Shown here one piece after another: positions 34,758 through 43,996 of a stretch of DNA of 64,000 nucleotides (position 1 is the stretch's first letter; the number at the start of each line of letters is the position of its first letter). The stretch covers positions 210,764-274,763 of the forward strand of contig VIEA01000002.1 of NCBI GenBank assembly GCA_008087055.1, in the 5' to 3' direction. The notes under the pieces were generated by a model. The model searched no databases. It had not been told where the DNA came from and saw nothing but the letters and a program-made list of their open reading frames with translations. The DNA comes from Gammaproteobacteria bacterium LSUCC0096. Its GTDB lineage: Bacteria; Pseudomonadota; Gammaproteobacteria; Pseudomonadales; Litorivicinaceae. Made by a program: the position numbers and the translations under genes.

Positions 34758-36793
34758 CTATCGAGATAGTCATCGGTCGTCCGCACTCGCGGACGATCTG
34801 GGCCGCGAAGCGGAGCATTGTCATCGTGATATTGCGCATTCACGCGGCAGTCATCGCACATCTTCACGAGTCTTGTGTTGTCCGAATTGGTGTACATCCA
34901 ATGATTGCCTTCGAGCTTTTCGATGATGCGCTCGATCGTGGATTTCACACCGAACGGACGTCCGCATTCTATGCATTCGAATGGATCTTCACCATGTAGA
35001 GACACTTGCTCGAGCGTCTGCTTGCCAAAACTCAATTGTGGTTTGAGTGTGATCGCTTGTTCTGGGCAGGTGTTAGCGCATAATCCACACTGCACACATG
35101 CATTTTCAACGATGTTAATTTCAGGTCGGTCTGATCGATCATTCAGTGCCCCAGTTGGGCACTGAGAGACGCAGGCGAGGCATAAGGTGCACTTGTCTGA
35201 ATTGACTTCAATCATGCCGTATGGGTCGCCATGCTCAAGCGCAACGGAAATTGCTGATTCGCCGTCATGATCAAGAAATGCTGCCATAACTCGCTTTGCG
35301 ACCTCTCGGCGGCCGCCAAGCAATGCAACTTCTTCATGCTTGAGAGCCGGCATGCGTGTTCCGAATAATGCAGATTCGAGCGATGCGATATCTGTTACTT
35401 CCACAACCCGTGCGCGTTCAGGGTCAACCCGCGTTGCACTAAGCAACCGATGCGTGAGTGCGGATTGATTTGCGATCGCTGTTTTCGCTGTTTTTGGCGA
35501 TTTTAAGATCAATGCTTCACTTGCACCTGCAGCTAAGGTCGCCAAGAGTTCTGCGTGACCGATTAATTCGACGTTATCCACTTCATAGGGAATTACATCA
35601 GCGGGCAAGCCTTGGCTAAAGCGCGCAGACTCTGCGATGAGGTTGCGCCCGAAACTACGGTCGACAAATAACACTCGAGGTGGGATTTCGGCATGCGTCG
35701 TAAATGTTTCAATTAACGTTTTCAAACGTTCCACCATAAACTCAAACGGTGGATCGTCGTACACAATAGCTCCCGTCGGGCAGACGGATGCGCAGCCGCC
35801 GCAGCCGCCACACATATCTGGATCAACGTAGACCCCATCTCCGTTGGACCGAATTGCTTTGGCGCCGCAGGTATCAACGCAACGTGTACAACCAGTTTTC
35901 TGAGAACGCGAGTGGGCGCAAATTGAGCCCTCGTATTTCACGTATAACGGTTTTTCGAAGGTCCCAACCAAAGCTTTCGCTTGAGCTCCGAGGAGTGTTA
36001 GCCTCAGTGCGTCTGCGTTTGGGGCTCGTAGGTAGCCGTCACGCGTTGCTTCTGCTGCAAGGAGTGATTCCTCAGAAACAAGATCAATAACGATATCGCA
36101 GTTTGAGGATGCGGTGTCCTTTGGAGGTGTAAATTGAGTTGCTCCGCGCCCTGTCGCAATCAAGGTAGCAAATTGCGTGAATGCGACATCAAAAGCGCCC
36201 AAGCCGCCCGAAATGGACTGAATTTTGCCAGTTGCCAAATCATAGTTGGTCGACGGGCTTACGTTATCTGGCGCGTTCTCCAAAACACATGTTACGGCCA
36301 ATTCTTCACCGAGCGTTTCAGCAAACGACAACACGCTCGAATCTTTCGCAATAATTAAACATGTACCTGATGAGGTGACCTCTCGTGCTTTTGTGCCGGG
36401 CCTGTCGAGCGTGGCATCTGCTAGAAGAGCTAATTGCTTGGCTTCGATAATCGATTCTTTTTCACCTTGAGCCGTCCAACCTGCCCGATCTCTCAAGTCA
36501 ATAAGATCTAGAGACGCTTTCAGGGCGTTTTCTGCATGCAGCTCTTCAGTCAGTTGCTCAAAGATTTGGGATTGTTGCTCACATGCAAATACGACTTGGT
36601 CACGCTGTGAGAGAGCGGCGACAGCAACATCAAGATCATTTCCACACAGTTGGTCGGTGAGGATGACATCATCAAATCCCTGGCTTTTGAATGCTTCGGG
36701 GTCGTACTTGAGACTGCTATCGCAGCTGCACAGAATCAGGGTTTTGTTAGCTTTCATAGTTGTGGGGCTATTTTTTTCATTTGTTGTCACCAT
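34754..36793 (-). CDS. Multi-cluster 4Fe-4S polyferredoxin of FDH cluster
   Basis: A 679-residue soluble protein with several Fe-S motifs: CxxCxxxC-type CTRCVDTC, CGGCGGCASVCPTG, CTLCLACVSQCPTG and CVQCGLCANTCPE, then a C-terminal pair of CxxC (CIECGRPFG and CDDCRVNA) that may hold zinc or another cluster. The N-terminal part (LILCSC...) and the central NrfC/HdrA-like stretch have no catalytic motif that I recognise. Likely an electron carrier or assembly factor for formate dehydrogenase. Start 36793 has GAGGG upstream; only 24 bases separate it from the divergent DUF3305 gene. Confidence 0.85.
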   Translation of the reverse strand: MVTTNEKNSPTTMKANKTLILCSCDSSLKYDPEAFKSQGFDDVILTDQLCGNDLDVAVAALSQRDQVVFACEQQSQIFEQLTEELHAENALKASLDLIDLRDRAGWTAQGEKESIIEAKQLALLADATLDRPGTKAREVTSSGTCLIIAKDSSVLSFAETLGEELAVTCVLENAPDNVSPSTNYDLATGKIQSISGGLGAFDVAFTQFATLIATGRGATQFTPPKDTASSNCDIVIDLVSEESLLAAEATRDGYLRAPNADALRLTLLGAQAKALVGTFEKPLYVKYEGSICAHSRSQKTGCTRCVDTCGAKAIRSNGDGVYVDPDMCGGCGGCASVCPTGAIVYDDPPFEFMVERLKTLIETFTTHAEIPPRVLFVDRSFGRNLIAESARFSQGLPADVIPYEVDNVELIGHAELLATLAAGASEALILKSPKTAKTAIANQSALTHRLLSATRVDPERARVVEVTDIASLESALFGTRMPALKHEEVALLGGRREVAKRVMAAFLDHDGESAISVALEHGDPYGMIEVNSDKCTLCLACVSQCPTGALNDRSDRPEINIVENACVQCGLCANTCPEQAITLKPQLSFGKQTLEQVSLHGEDPFECIECGRPFGVKSTIERIIEKLEGNHWMYTNSDNTRLVKMCDDCRVNAQYHDDNAPLRGPDRPRVRTTDDYLDS

Positions 36794-36817
36794 AGACTAC
36801 CCTCAGTAAGGGCGAAA

Positions 36818-37456
36818 ATGACAAAAAGAAGACCTCAAGGTGAAAAATCTGTGAGTGACCCAAAACAACCAATCGATCAATCCGACCTGTTTGCGGCGCG
36901 GATGATCACCATGCCAGTCGGGATCATTGTTAGCAAGCATCCCGGTGTGACGCGCTGGGCATCTGAAATATGGAAGCCTTCGGGTTTAATTCCAGGGGCA
37001 GATATCGCCCATTGGGTTGAGCTTCGTTCGGAAGGTGATGTGACGCAATATCATGCGCGAACGTTGCCTTTGACTCTTCATAGAGCGGAGGTCGAAGCCT
37101 ATCGTGTCGCATTATCGATGGATGTGCCCTCGGCATTTGTGATTCTCGACGAAGATGAGTCTGGCGACACGCCTGGTGGATGGGAAGTGTCTGATGTGAC
37201 GCTCTCGCCATATGATGCCCAGGATCTCCTAGATAGTGGTTTCAGTCTTGTCGAACCTGTTCCGATTCCCCCGGTGATAGTCAGTTGGGCGCAGCAATTT
37301 GTTGACCATCATTTTGTTGAAGAGCCGTTTAAAAAGAGAAAGCGCGATCGTTTGGATGTCGACCAGGTTGATGAAGGTATAGGTGATCCGCGCGTCAGTC
37401 AGGTCAGTGATGTGTATTTGTCTCCAGCATCGTTGCGCAAGAGGAAGAAACATTGA
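36818..37456 (+). CDS. DUF3305 domain protein (FDH accessory)
   Basis: A 212-residue soluble protein with the DUF3305 core MPVGIIVSKHPGVTRWASEIWKP, HWVELRSEGDVTQYHARTLPLTLHRAEVEAYRVAL and a basic C-terminal tail (FKKRKRDR, LRKRKKH). DUF3305/DUF3306 pairs are known next to formate dehydrogenase genes in proteobacteria; function unknown. ATG 36818 has AAGGGC; a GTG at 36851 with AAGGTGA is a serious alternative, and would leave more room for a divergent promoter. Confidence 0.85.
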   Translation: MTKRRPQGEKSVSDPKQPIDQSDLFAARMITMPVGIIVSKHPGVTRWASEIWKPSGLIPGADIAHWVELRSEGDVTQYHARTLPLTLHRAEVEAYRVALSMDVPSAFVILDEDESGDTPGGWEVSDVTLSPYDAQDLLDSGFSLVEPVPIPPVIVSWAQQFVDHHFVEEPFKKRKRDRLDVDQVDEGIGDPRVSQVSDVYLSPASLRKRKKH

Positions 37457-38091
37457 GCGAGGATAAAGGTTTTTTATCGCGTTGGTCTGATCGCAAACTG
37501 AAGGCCGATTCTGAAGAATCTGAAGTAGCGCTTCCCGATTCTCTGCCTGAGAAAACGCCTGAAGACGAGTTTGAAGGTAAATCAGACGAAGATATTCTAT
37601 CGATGTTGGAGTTGCCTGAGCCGGAAACCCTAAAACTTGGTGATACTGTCGAGAAATTCATGGATGGTCGTGTTCCTGAACGTATCAGAGCGCGAGCACT
37701 GCGGGCGTTTTGGAAAACAAATCCAGTGCTTGCAAATATCGATGGCCTTGATGAGTACTGCGAGGATTACACCGACGCTGCGACAGTTGTTGAGAATCTG
37801 CAAACTATTTACCAAGTTGGCAAGGGGTATGCTGTTCAGGCTCTAGATGCACTCGAGTCACTTGCCGAAGATGAAATGGAAGTCGAAGCAATTGAGTCAG
37901 TTGATCAAAGTATCACCAGCCGTGAGACAAAGAGGCTCGAGTCCAACGAAGCGCTGAGCGAAGAGGCTAATAACTCCGCGCGAGATTCCGAAACAATTGA
38001 GACTGATTCATCTGATCACGAGACGCAAGCCGAGCAGATAGCGTCAGCTGAGCCGGTGCCGCCGCGTCCGCGTCGTATGCAGTTCCAGTAA
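37453..38091 (+). CDS. DUF3306 domain protein (FDH accessory)
   Basis: A 212-residue very acidic protein with the DUF3306 opening GFLSRWSDRKLKA, the core LGDTVEKFMDGRVPERIRARALRAFWKTNPVLANIDGL (two adjoining motifs) and DYCEDYTD-like segment (EYCEDYTDA). The C-terminal third is low-complexity, Glu/Ser-rich. TTG start at 37453 overlaps the DUF3305 stop by four bases (TTGA), so the pair is translationally coupled. Confidence 0.87.
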   Translation: MSEDKGFLSRWSDRKLKADSEESEVALPDSLPEKTPEDEFEGKSDEDILSMLELPEPETLKLGDTVEKFMDGRVPERIRARALRAFWKTNPVLANIDGLDEYCEDYTDAATVVENLQTIYQVGKGYAVQALDALESLAEDEMEVEAIESVDQSITSRETKRLESNEALSEEANNSARDSETIETDSSDHETQAEQIASAEPVPPRPRRMQFQ

Positions 38092-38189
38092 ATTTCTTGC
38101 AAAACTAGACAAAAGGGGTACGATTTAGTGTTACGGAATATTAAAACGCTAGGGAATGGCCGCTCGACAACACGTGTGAGTGATTATAA

Positions 38190-38804
38190 ATGACCGTAAA
38201 TGCAACAATCGAGATGAATACACCGCCGATCGCGCCTGAAGATCAGGTGCGGGCGAGCCTGTATGCGTTGCTTGGCAATGTGTTGCTTCAAATACCGGAT
38301 CAAACAACTTTGGATCAGCTCGCCGCTCTCGAAGGAGAAGTTGGTGATGTTGGGTCTGCCATCAATACGCTCTCACATATTGCTAAATCGATGACGCCGG
38401 CATCTATTGAGCGAGAATACAACGTGTTGTTTATAGGCGTAGGTCGTGGGGAAGTCCTTCCATACGCGAGTTATTACCTCACTGGTTTCTTGCATGAAAA
38501 GCCGCTTGCCGACCTTCGCGCGAAGATGCGTGAGTTGGGCATCCAGCGGAAGCAAGGAATCTCAGAGCCTGAAGATCATTTGGGCGCGTTGTGTGAAATG
38601 ATGGCAGGCATGATCACAGGGGCCTTTGGGCAACCGACGCCCCTTCAAACACAAAAAGAATTTTTCAATGCGCACATTGCCCCTTGGGCAGCGCATTGTT
38701 TTAGCGATCTCGAAAAGGCGGAAAGTGCAGTGCTCTATGCACCTGTTGGCTCCCTAGGCCGACTATTGATGGGTATTGAGCAGGAATCTTTCCGTATCGA
38801 GTAG
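38190..38804 (+). CDS. TorD/DmsD-family molybdoenzyme chaperone
   Basis: A 204-residue all-helical protein with the TorD family signature EREYNVLFIGVGRGEVLPYASYYLTG and EPEDHLGALCEMMAGM. Such chaperones bind the Tat leader and core of a molybdoenzyme until the cofactor is inserted. Immediately upstream of the Tat-exported formate dehydrogenase, so FdhA is the probable client. A 98-base gap after DUF3306 may hold a promoter. Confidence 0.92.
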   Translation: MTVNATIEMNTPPIAPEDQVRASLYALLGNVLLQIPDQTTLDQLAALEGEVGDVGSAINTLSHIAKSMTPASIEREYNVLFIGVGRGEVLPYASYYLTGFLHEKPLADLRAKMRELGIQRKQGISEPEDHLGALCEMMAGMITGAFGQPTPLQTQKEFFNAHIAPWAAHCFSDLEKAESAVLYAPVGSLGRLLMGIEQESFRIE

Positions 38805-38849
38805 GCCGAAAGGCAATAGTACGTGTGAAAGCACAACAAGGAGATGTTC

Positions 38850-39044
38850 ATGAGTGAACAGAAAACAACACAGGCAGGGCGCCGTGGCTTCTTGAAACTT
38901 GTGACAACTGGGTTGCCGGTTGCAGCAGTGGCTGCAACAGCGGGAACGCAGGTGTTAGCAAGCCCTGAAGCAGAGATTCGTCAAGATAGTGGTCTTCGTA
39001 AGAATGAGCACTATAAGAAGTATCTCGAAACAGCACGGTTCTAA
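38850..39044 (+). CDS. Small Tat-signal protein of formate dehydrogenase operon
   Basis: A 64-residue protein with a twin-arginine leader (AGRRGFLKLVTTGLPVAAVAATA) and a short mature part ending YLETARF. It corresponds to the small Tat protein often found between the chaperone and FdhA in this FDH type (sometimes called FdhX). ATG 38850 lies six bases after AGGAG; an in-frame ATG at 38844 is inside the ribosome binding region. Role unknown; a fourth subunit or export helper is possible. Confidence 0.8.
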   Translation: MSEQKTTQAGRRGFLKLVTTGLPVAAVAATAGTQVLASPEAEIRQDSGLRKNEHYKKYLETARF

Positions 39045-39051
39045 TAAAAAC

Positions 39052-39090
39052 GAATGACCTCAGGTTGCATTTGGCCCTGATTAGTCATTC
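39052..39090 (+). promoter_or_regulatory. Intergenic stem-loop before fdhA
   Basis: GAATGAC (39052-39058) pairs with GTCATTC (39084-39090), and CAGG (39061-39064) with CCTG (39076-39079), inside the 70-base gap between the small Tat gene and fdhA. No T-run follows, so it is not a classic terminator; it may adjust mRNA stability or the ratio of the two products. Confidence 0.55.
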
Positions 39091-39114
39091 ACAGAAATCC
39101 TGAGGAGGATTTTC

Positions 39115-42003
39115 ATGTTAAGGAAAAAGGCGAATGGGGTTGCAGTTGGCTCCCAAGTGTCATCCTTACTGAAGAACGTGGCCTCTCACAAAATGGACCG
39201 TCGTACGTTCTTGCGTTCGACTGGTTTAGCAGTGGGTGGTTTGGCTGCGTTTTCGATGACGCCACGTTCGGTGGAGGCTGCGGCTTCTGCATCGAGCGAT
39301 GCGAAAACTGAAATTAAGAAGAGCGTTTGTACGCACTGTTCAGTGGGCTGTACGGTCCAAGCTGAAGTGCGTGATGGCGTATGGGTTGGACAGGAGCCTG
39401 GTTGGGACTCTCCGTTTAACCTTGGTTCACATTGTGCAAAAGGTTCTGCGGTCCGCGAACTTGGCCATGGTGAGCGCCGTCTGAAGTATCCAATGAAGTT
39501 GGTCAATGGTACCTACACCCGTATTTCATGGGAGCAGGCGATCAATGAAATTGGCGATCAGATGCTTAAGATTCGCGAAGAAAGCGGTCCAGACAGTGTG
39601 TACTGGTTGGGTTCTGCGAAGACAAACAACGAGCAGTCATACCTGTATCGTAAGTTTGCTGCTTACTGGGGCACGAATAACGTTGACCACCAGGCGCGAA
39701 TCTGTCACTCAACCACTGTAGCTGGTGTTGCGAACACTTGGGGCTATGGTGCGATGACTAACTCGTACAACGACATCCACAACTCAAAAGCAATTTTCCT
39801 GATTGGTGGTAACCCTGCAGAAGCACACCCTGTGTCATTGCAGCACATCATGAAGGCGAAAGAGCAGAACAATGCTCCGGTGATTGTTTGTGATCCACGC
39901 TTCACTCGTACAGCTGCTCATGCTGATGAGTATGTCCGTTTCCGTCCAGGTACAGACGTAGCGCTGGTTTGGGGTATCTTGTGGCACATCTTCGAAAACG
40001 GCTGGGAAGACAAAGAGTTCATCCGGACGCGTGTTTGGGGTATGGACGACATCAAAAAAGAAGTCGCCAAGTGGACTCCAGAAGAAGTTGAGCGCGTAAC
40101 AGGAACTCCTGGCTCACAGCTTGAGCGTGTGGCTCGTACATTGGCTAATAACCGTCCAGGCACTGTGATTTGGTGTATGGGTGGTACTCAGCATCACAAT
40201 GGTAATAACAACACGCGCGCGTACTGTATTCTTCAGTTGGCTCTTGGAAACATGGGCGCTTCTGGCGGCGGTACGAACATCTTCCGCGGCCACGATAACG
40301 TTCAGGGCGCAACGGACTTGGGTGTTCTTGCGAACACATTGCCAGGCTACTATGGTCTAGCTGCAGGTTCTTGGGCGCATTGGGCTCGTGTCTGGAATGA
40401 AGATCTTGACTGGTTGAAGGGCCGCTTCGCGACCATGAAAACCAAAGATGGTAAGACTAAGACCATGATGAACGAGCACGGTATCACGGTGTCTCGTTGG
40501 ATCGATGGTGTCTTAGAAGCGAAAGAAAACCTTGGTCAGCCAGATAACACCCGCGCGATGGTGCTTTGGGGTCACGCTCCAAACTCACAAACTCGTCAGG
40601 TGGACATGAAGGCTGCGATGGAGAAGTTGGATCTTTTGGTTGTGGTTGATCCGCATCCAACAGTATCAGCAGTCCTCCATGATCGGAAAGATGGTGTTTA
40701 CCTACTTCCAACGACCACTCAGTTTGAAACGTATGGCTCTGTCACAGCGTCAAACCGCTCAATCCAGTGGCGCGAAAAGGTGGTTGAACCACTGTTCGAA
40801 TCGAAGCCAGACCACGTGATCATTAAGTTGTTTGCAGATAAGTTCGGATTTACTGATCGTCTATTCCGCAACATCAAGGTCAATGGTGACGAGCCTTTGA
40901 TCGAAGACATCACGCGTGAATTCAACAGCGGTATGTGGACGATTGGTTATACCGGTCAGTCTCCAGAGCGTTTGAAAGCACATATGGCTAACCAACACAC
41001 ATTCGACAAGACGACGCTTCAAGCTGTTGGCGGTCCGTGTGATGGGGATTACTACGGTATGCCATGGCCTGCATGGGGAACACCTGAGATGAAGCATCCA
41101 GGTACACCAAACCTTTATGACATGTCGAAGCCAGTATCGAAAGGTGGTTTGACCTTCCGTGCACGTTTCGGTGTTGAAAGAAATGGTGAAAACCTCTTGG
41201 CTGAAGGTGTCTACTCAGCTGGATCAGAGATCAAAGACGGCTATCCAGAGTTCACAATGCAAATGCTAATGGACTTGGGCTGGGATAAAGATCTTACGGC
41301 TGAAGAGCGTGCGACGATTGAAAAAGTTGCTGGTCCTAAGACGAACTGGAAAACCGACCTTTCTGGCGGCATCCAGCGTGTTGCGATCAAGCATGAGTGT
41401 GCACCATTCGGTAACGCAAAAGCACGTTGTGTTGTCTGGAACTTCCCAGATCCTGTGCCATTGCACCGAGAGCCGTTGTACACGAACCGTCGCGATCTCG
41501 TGAAAGATTATCCAACATACAAGGATCGTCATTTCACGCGTGTCCCAACTTTGTATGAATCAATCCAGAAGCAAGACTTCTCGAAAGATTTCCCAATCAT
41601 CCTGACTTCAGGACGTTTGGTGGAATACGAAGGGGGCGGTGACGAAACGCGTTCAAACCCATGGCTTGCTGAGCTACAGCAGGAAATGTTCGTTGAGGTG
41701 AATCCTCGTGATGCGAACAATCTTGGTGTACGCGATGGCGAAATGGTCTGGTTGGAAGGCCCAGAGGGCGGAAAGGTAAAAGTGAAAGCAATGGTCACAG
41801 AGCGCGTCGGCGTCGGTGTAGCCTTCATGCCATTCCACTTCGGCGGTATGTTCCAAGGCGAAGACCTTCGTGCTAAGTACCCGGATGGAGCTGATCCATA
41901 CGTACTTGGTGAATCAGCAAACACAGCGATGACATATGGCTACGATTCGGTGACCCAAATGCAGGAAACCAAAGCGAGCTTGTGTCGAATCATGCCAGCG
42001 TAA
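39115..42003 (+). CDS. fdhA: Formate dehydrogenase alpha subunit (Mo/W-bis-MGD, Cys type)
   Basis: A 962-residue molybdopterin oxidoreductase. Order: a 27-residue prefix, Tat motif DRRTFLRSTG (28-37), 4Fe-4S site Cys72/75/79/107 (CTHCSVGC... C), Mo/W ligand Cys197 with catalytic His198 (RICHS), MGD domains and the C-terminal cap domain IV (RLVEYEGGGDETRSNPWL). It oxidises formate to CO2 in the periplasm and passes electrons to the beta subunit. The metal ligand is encoded by TGT, not selenocysteine. GAGGAGG precedes the ATG. Confidence 0.95.
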   Translation: MLRKKANGVAVGSQVSSLLKNVASHKMDRRTFLRSTGLAVGGLAAFSMTPRSVEAAASASSDAKTEIKKSVCTHCSVGCTVQAEVRDGVWVGQEPGWDSPFNLGSHCAKGSAVRELGHGERRLKYPMKLVNGTYTRISWEQAINEIGDQMLKIREESGPDSVYWLGSAKTNNEQSYLYRKFAAYWGTNNVDHQARICHSTTVAGVANTWGYGAMTNSYNDIHNSKAIFLIGGNPAEAHPVSLQHIMKAKEQNNAPVIVCDPRFTRTAAHADEYVRFRPGTDVALVWGILWHIFENGWEDKEFIRTRVWGMDDIKKEVAKWTPEEVERVTGTPGSQLERVARTLANNRPGTVIWCMGGTQHHNGNNNTRAYCILQLALGNMGASGGGTNIFRGHDNVQGATDLGVLANTLPGYYGLAAGSWAHWARVWNEDLDWLKGRFATMKTKDGKTKTMMNEHGITVSRWIDGVLEAKENLGQPDNTRAMVLWGHAPNSQTRQVDMKAAMEKLDLLVVVDPHPTVSAVLHDRKDGVYLLPTTTQFETYGSVTASNRSIQWREKVVEPLFESKPDHVIIKLFADKFGFTDRLFRNIKVNGDEPLIEDITREFNSGMWTIGYTGQSPERLKAHMANQHTFDKTTLQAVGGPCDGDYYGMPWPAWGTPEMKHPGTPNLYDMSKPVSKGGLTFRARFGVERNGENLLAEGVYSAGSEIKDGYPEFTMQMLMDLGWDKDLTAEERATIEKVAGPKTNWKTDLSGGIQRVAIKHECAPFGNAKARCVVWNFPDPVPLHREPLYTNRRDLVKDYPTYKDRHFTRVPTLYESIQKQDFSKDFPIILTSGRLVEYEGGGDETRSNPWLAELQQEMFVEVNPRDANNLGVRDGEMVWLEGPEGGKVKVKAMVTERVGVGVAFMPFHFGGMFQGEDLRAKYPDGADPYVLGESANTAMTYGYDSVTQMQETKASLCRIMPA

Positions 42004-42015
42004 GGAGGATAAATT

Positions 42016-42624
42016 ATGTCATTAGGTGGAAAGGCGAGAGCCAAGTTCCTATGCGACTCCGAGCGCTGCATTGAATGTAACGCTTGTGTAACAGCATGTA
42101 AGAACGAAAACGAAGTGCCCTGGGGCATTAACCGTCGTCGCGTGGTAACCATCAATGATGGTAAGCCAGGTGAGCGGTCAATCTCTGTGGCTTGTATGCA
42201 CTGTTCAGACGCGCCTTGTATGGCAGTCTGTCCTGTTGACTGTTTCTACCAAACAGATGACGGGATCGTATTGCACTCGAAAGACCTGTGTATCGGTTGC
42301 GGCTACTGCTTCTACGCGTGTCCGTTCGGTGCACCACAGTTCCCGCAAGCGGGTAACTTCGGTTCACGAGGCAAAATGGATAAGTGCACATTCTGTGCCG
42401 GTGGTCCTGAAGAGGACAACTCGCAGGCTGAATTCCAAAAGTACGGAAGTAACCGTATCGCGGAAGGCAAGTTGCCTGCGTGTGCCGAGCAGTGCGCGAC
42501 CAAAGCACTTTTGGCCGGCGACGGTGACGACGTAGCAGCGATCTATCGCGAACGCGTTGTAACACGTGGCTTCGGTTCAGGTGCTTGGGGCTGGGGAACC
42601 GCCTACGAGAAGAAAGGCGGCTAA
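42016..42624 (+). CDS. fdhB: Formate dehydrogenase beta subunit, 4Fe-4S
   Basis: A 202-residue ferredoxin-like subunit with four cysteine groups: CIECNACVTACKNE, CMHCSDAPCMAVCPVDC, CIGCGYCFYACPFG and CTFC...CAEQCATKA, the four-cluster wire of FDH/DMSO-reductase beta subunits. It lacks a C-terminal membrane helix, unlike FdnH. AAGGAGG lies upstream. It would relay electrons to the cytochrome b subunit. Confidence 0.94.
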   Translation: MSLGGKARAKFLCDSERCIECNACVTACKNENEVPWGINRRRVVTINDGKPGERSISVACMHCSDAPCMAVCPVDCFYQTDDGIVLHSKDLCIGCGYCFYACPFGAPQFPQAGNFGSRGKMDKCTFCAGGPEEDNSQAEFQKYGSNRIAEGKLPACAEQCATKALLAGDGDDVAAIYRERVVTRGFGSGAWGWGTAYEKKGG

Positions 42625-42635
42625 CAGCCAAACGG

Positions 42636-42660
42636 ACGGCGGGGTTCGCCCCGCCTGTCT
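42636..42660 (+). terminator. GC-rich hairpin with UUCG loop between fdhB and fdhC
   Basis: GGCGGGG (42638-42644), TTCG tetraloop and CCCCGCC (42649-42655), extended by flanking GAC/GTC-like pairs, followed by only a short T-run (GTTTTA). It may act as a weak terminator or as an mRNA-stabilising stem that lowers expression of the gamma subunit. Confidence 0.7.
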
Positions 42661-42695
42661 GTTTTATCAACTCAACAACGATTCCTGAGGTCGTC

Positions 42696-43874
42696 ATGAA
42701 TTTAAAGGTAGTAGGTGCGTGTTTAATCGCACTATTGACGTTTGCTGTGACTCCGGCTTATTCCCAAGACGAGGGTCAACGTGCATCGACAGGCGGAGCG
42801 CAGACGCTAGAGGATATTCTTGCGCGGCAGAAAGGACTCAAAGTCGACGAATCATTTCGTCGTGATAATTTAGGAAACCCAGAGAATGCCCAGCCTATTT
42901 CAGGCAATTTGGGATCATTGGGTGGTGTTTCAAACTCTGACATTTATCGCGGAATTCGTTATTCAGAGACGGATGTCAAAGTCTCGAATAATGGTCCGGC
43001 CGCTGAAATTCTCGTTCAAGACGGTGGAATGGATTGGTTGCTCACGCGCGAAGGCAGTATTCGAGCGTACGCGGGATACGGTATCGGGGGCATTATCTTG
43101 GCCCTTGTGATCTTCTATTATGCCCGCGGCCGGATGACCATCGACGGCGGTCCATCTGGGCAAACGATCGAGCGATTCAAAGCATTTGAGCGATTTGGAC
43201 ACTGGTGTCTCGCTGGGTCTTTCATCATGCTCGCATGTACGGGACTGCTCTTGTTATTCGGGCGTTCAGTTATTATCCCGATTTTCGGGCATGAAGCGAA
43301 CTCGGCTATCGCTACGTTTTCCATTTGGGTTCACAACAATATTGCCTGGGTCTTTATGGCAGCGTTGGTTGCGATTTTCGTAATGTGGGTAGCTCATAAC
43401 ATCCCGAACAAACTTGACCTCGTTTGGTTTGCCAAAGGCGGCGGAATTGTCGGTCACGGTCACCCATCTGCGAAAAAGTTCAATGGCGGTCAGAAGCTCA
43501 TCTTCTGGATGACAATTGTACTTGGCGCATCAGTCTCGATGTCAGGGCTTTCGTTACTGTTCCCGTTCGAGCTGCCAATGTTTGCTAAGACATTCGGAAT
43601 CATCAACTCCTTTACGGGTGTGGGATTGCCGACTGAGCTTTTACCTCACGAAGAAATGCAGCTCGCACACTTGTGGCATGCGATTGTGGCAATCACGATG
43701 ATCATCGCGATCATTGCTCACATCTATATTGGCAGCGTCGGTATGGAAGGGGCATTTGATGCAATGGGTAATGGCCAGGTCGACCTCGAGTGGGCGCGCC
43801 AACACCATGACCTATGGGTTGAAGAGGAAGAGGCCAAAGGTGCACCGATTCGCCAAACGGGAGACTTACGATGA
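42696..43874 (+). CDS. fdhC: Formate dehydrogenase gamma subunit, cytochrome b556
   Basis: A 392-residue protein with a signal peptide (MNLKVVGACLIALLTFAVTPAYS), an exported N-terminal domain of about 100 residues, and then five predicted membrane segments containing heme-ligand histidines (FERFGHWCLAG, IWVHNNIAWVFM, HLWHAIVAI, AHIYIG). It takes electrons from FdhB to quinone. Starting at ATG 42696 fits the signal peptide. The long extracytoplasmic N-terminus is common in FdoI-like subunits of this FDH type. Confidence 0.9.
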   Translation: MNLKVVGACLIALLTFAVTPAYSQDEGQRASTGGAQTLEDILARQKGLKVDESFRRDNLGNPENAQPISGNLGSLGGVSNSDIYRGIRYSETDVKVSNNGPAAEILVQDGGMDWLLTREGSIRAYAGYGIGGIILALVIFYYARGRMTIDGGPSGQTIERFKAFERFGHWCLAGSFIMLACTGLLLLFGRSVIIPIFGHEANSAIATFSIWVHNNIAWVFMAALVAIFVMWVAHNIPNKLDLVWFAKGGGIVGHGHPSAKKFNGGQKLIFWMTIVLGASVSMSGLSLLFPFELPMFAKTFGIINSFTGVGLPTELLPHEEMQLAHLWHAIVAITMIIAIIAHIYIGSVGMEGAFDAMGNGQVDLEWARQHHDLWVEEEEAKGAPIRQTGDLR

Positions 43875-43996
43875 AAACGATGTTTGCAGCATTTGCATTC
43901 ACAATCGCAGTTTCTTTTGGTGCTTACTTCGTTCTAAGCGAGATGGGATTCTCATCTGCAGAAGTTCAATCGGCACCATCAGTTCGACTTGATTAA
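43871..43996 (+). CDS. 41-codon single-transmembrane peptide
   Basis: ATG overlaps the fdhC stop codon (ATGA). The 41-residue product starts MKTMFAAFAFTIAVSFGAYF and has a hydrophobic helix at about residues 4-23 followed by a polar tail ending APSVRLD. Its 3' end overlaps the TusA-like start by eight bases, so it is held in a continuous translational chain. Probably a small membrane subunit or assembly peptide of the FDH complex, comparable in size to other respiratory micro-subunits; inference only. Confidence 0.6.
   Translation: MKTMFAAFAFTIAVSFGAYFVLSEMGFSSAEVQSAPSVRLD

Noticed and set aside
38092-38189. ModE or sigma54 site upstream of the chaperone-FDH genes
   Set aside because: Only fragments such as GTTACG and AAAACG occur, not a symmetric pair; no GG-N10-GC sigma54 element found.
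39700-39712. Possible selenocysteine in formate dehydrogenase
   Set aside because: The metal-ligand codon is an ordinary TGT (RICHS), and there is no in-frame TGA or SECIS-type need.
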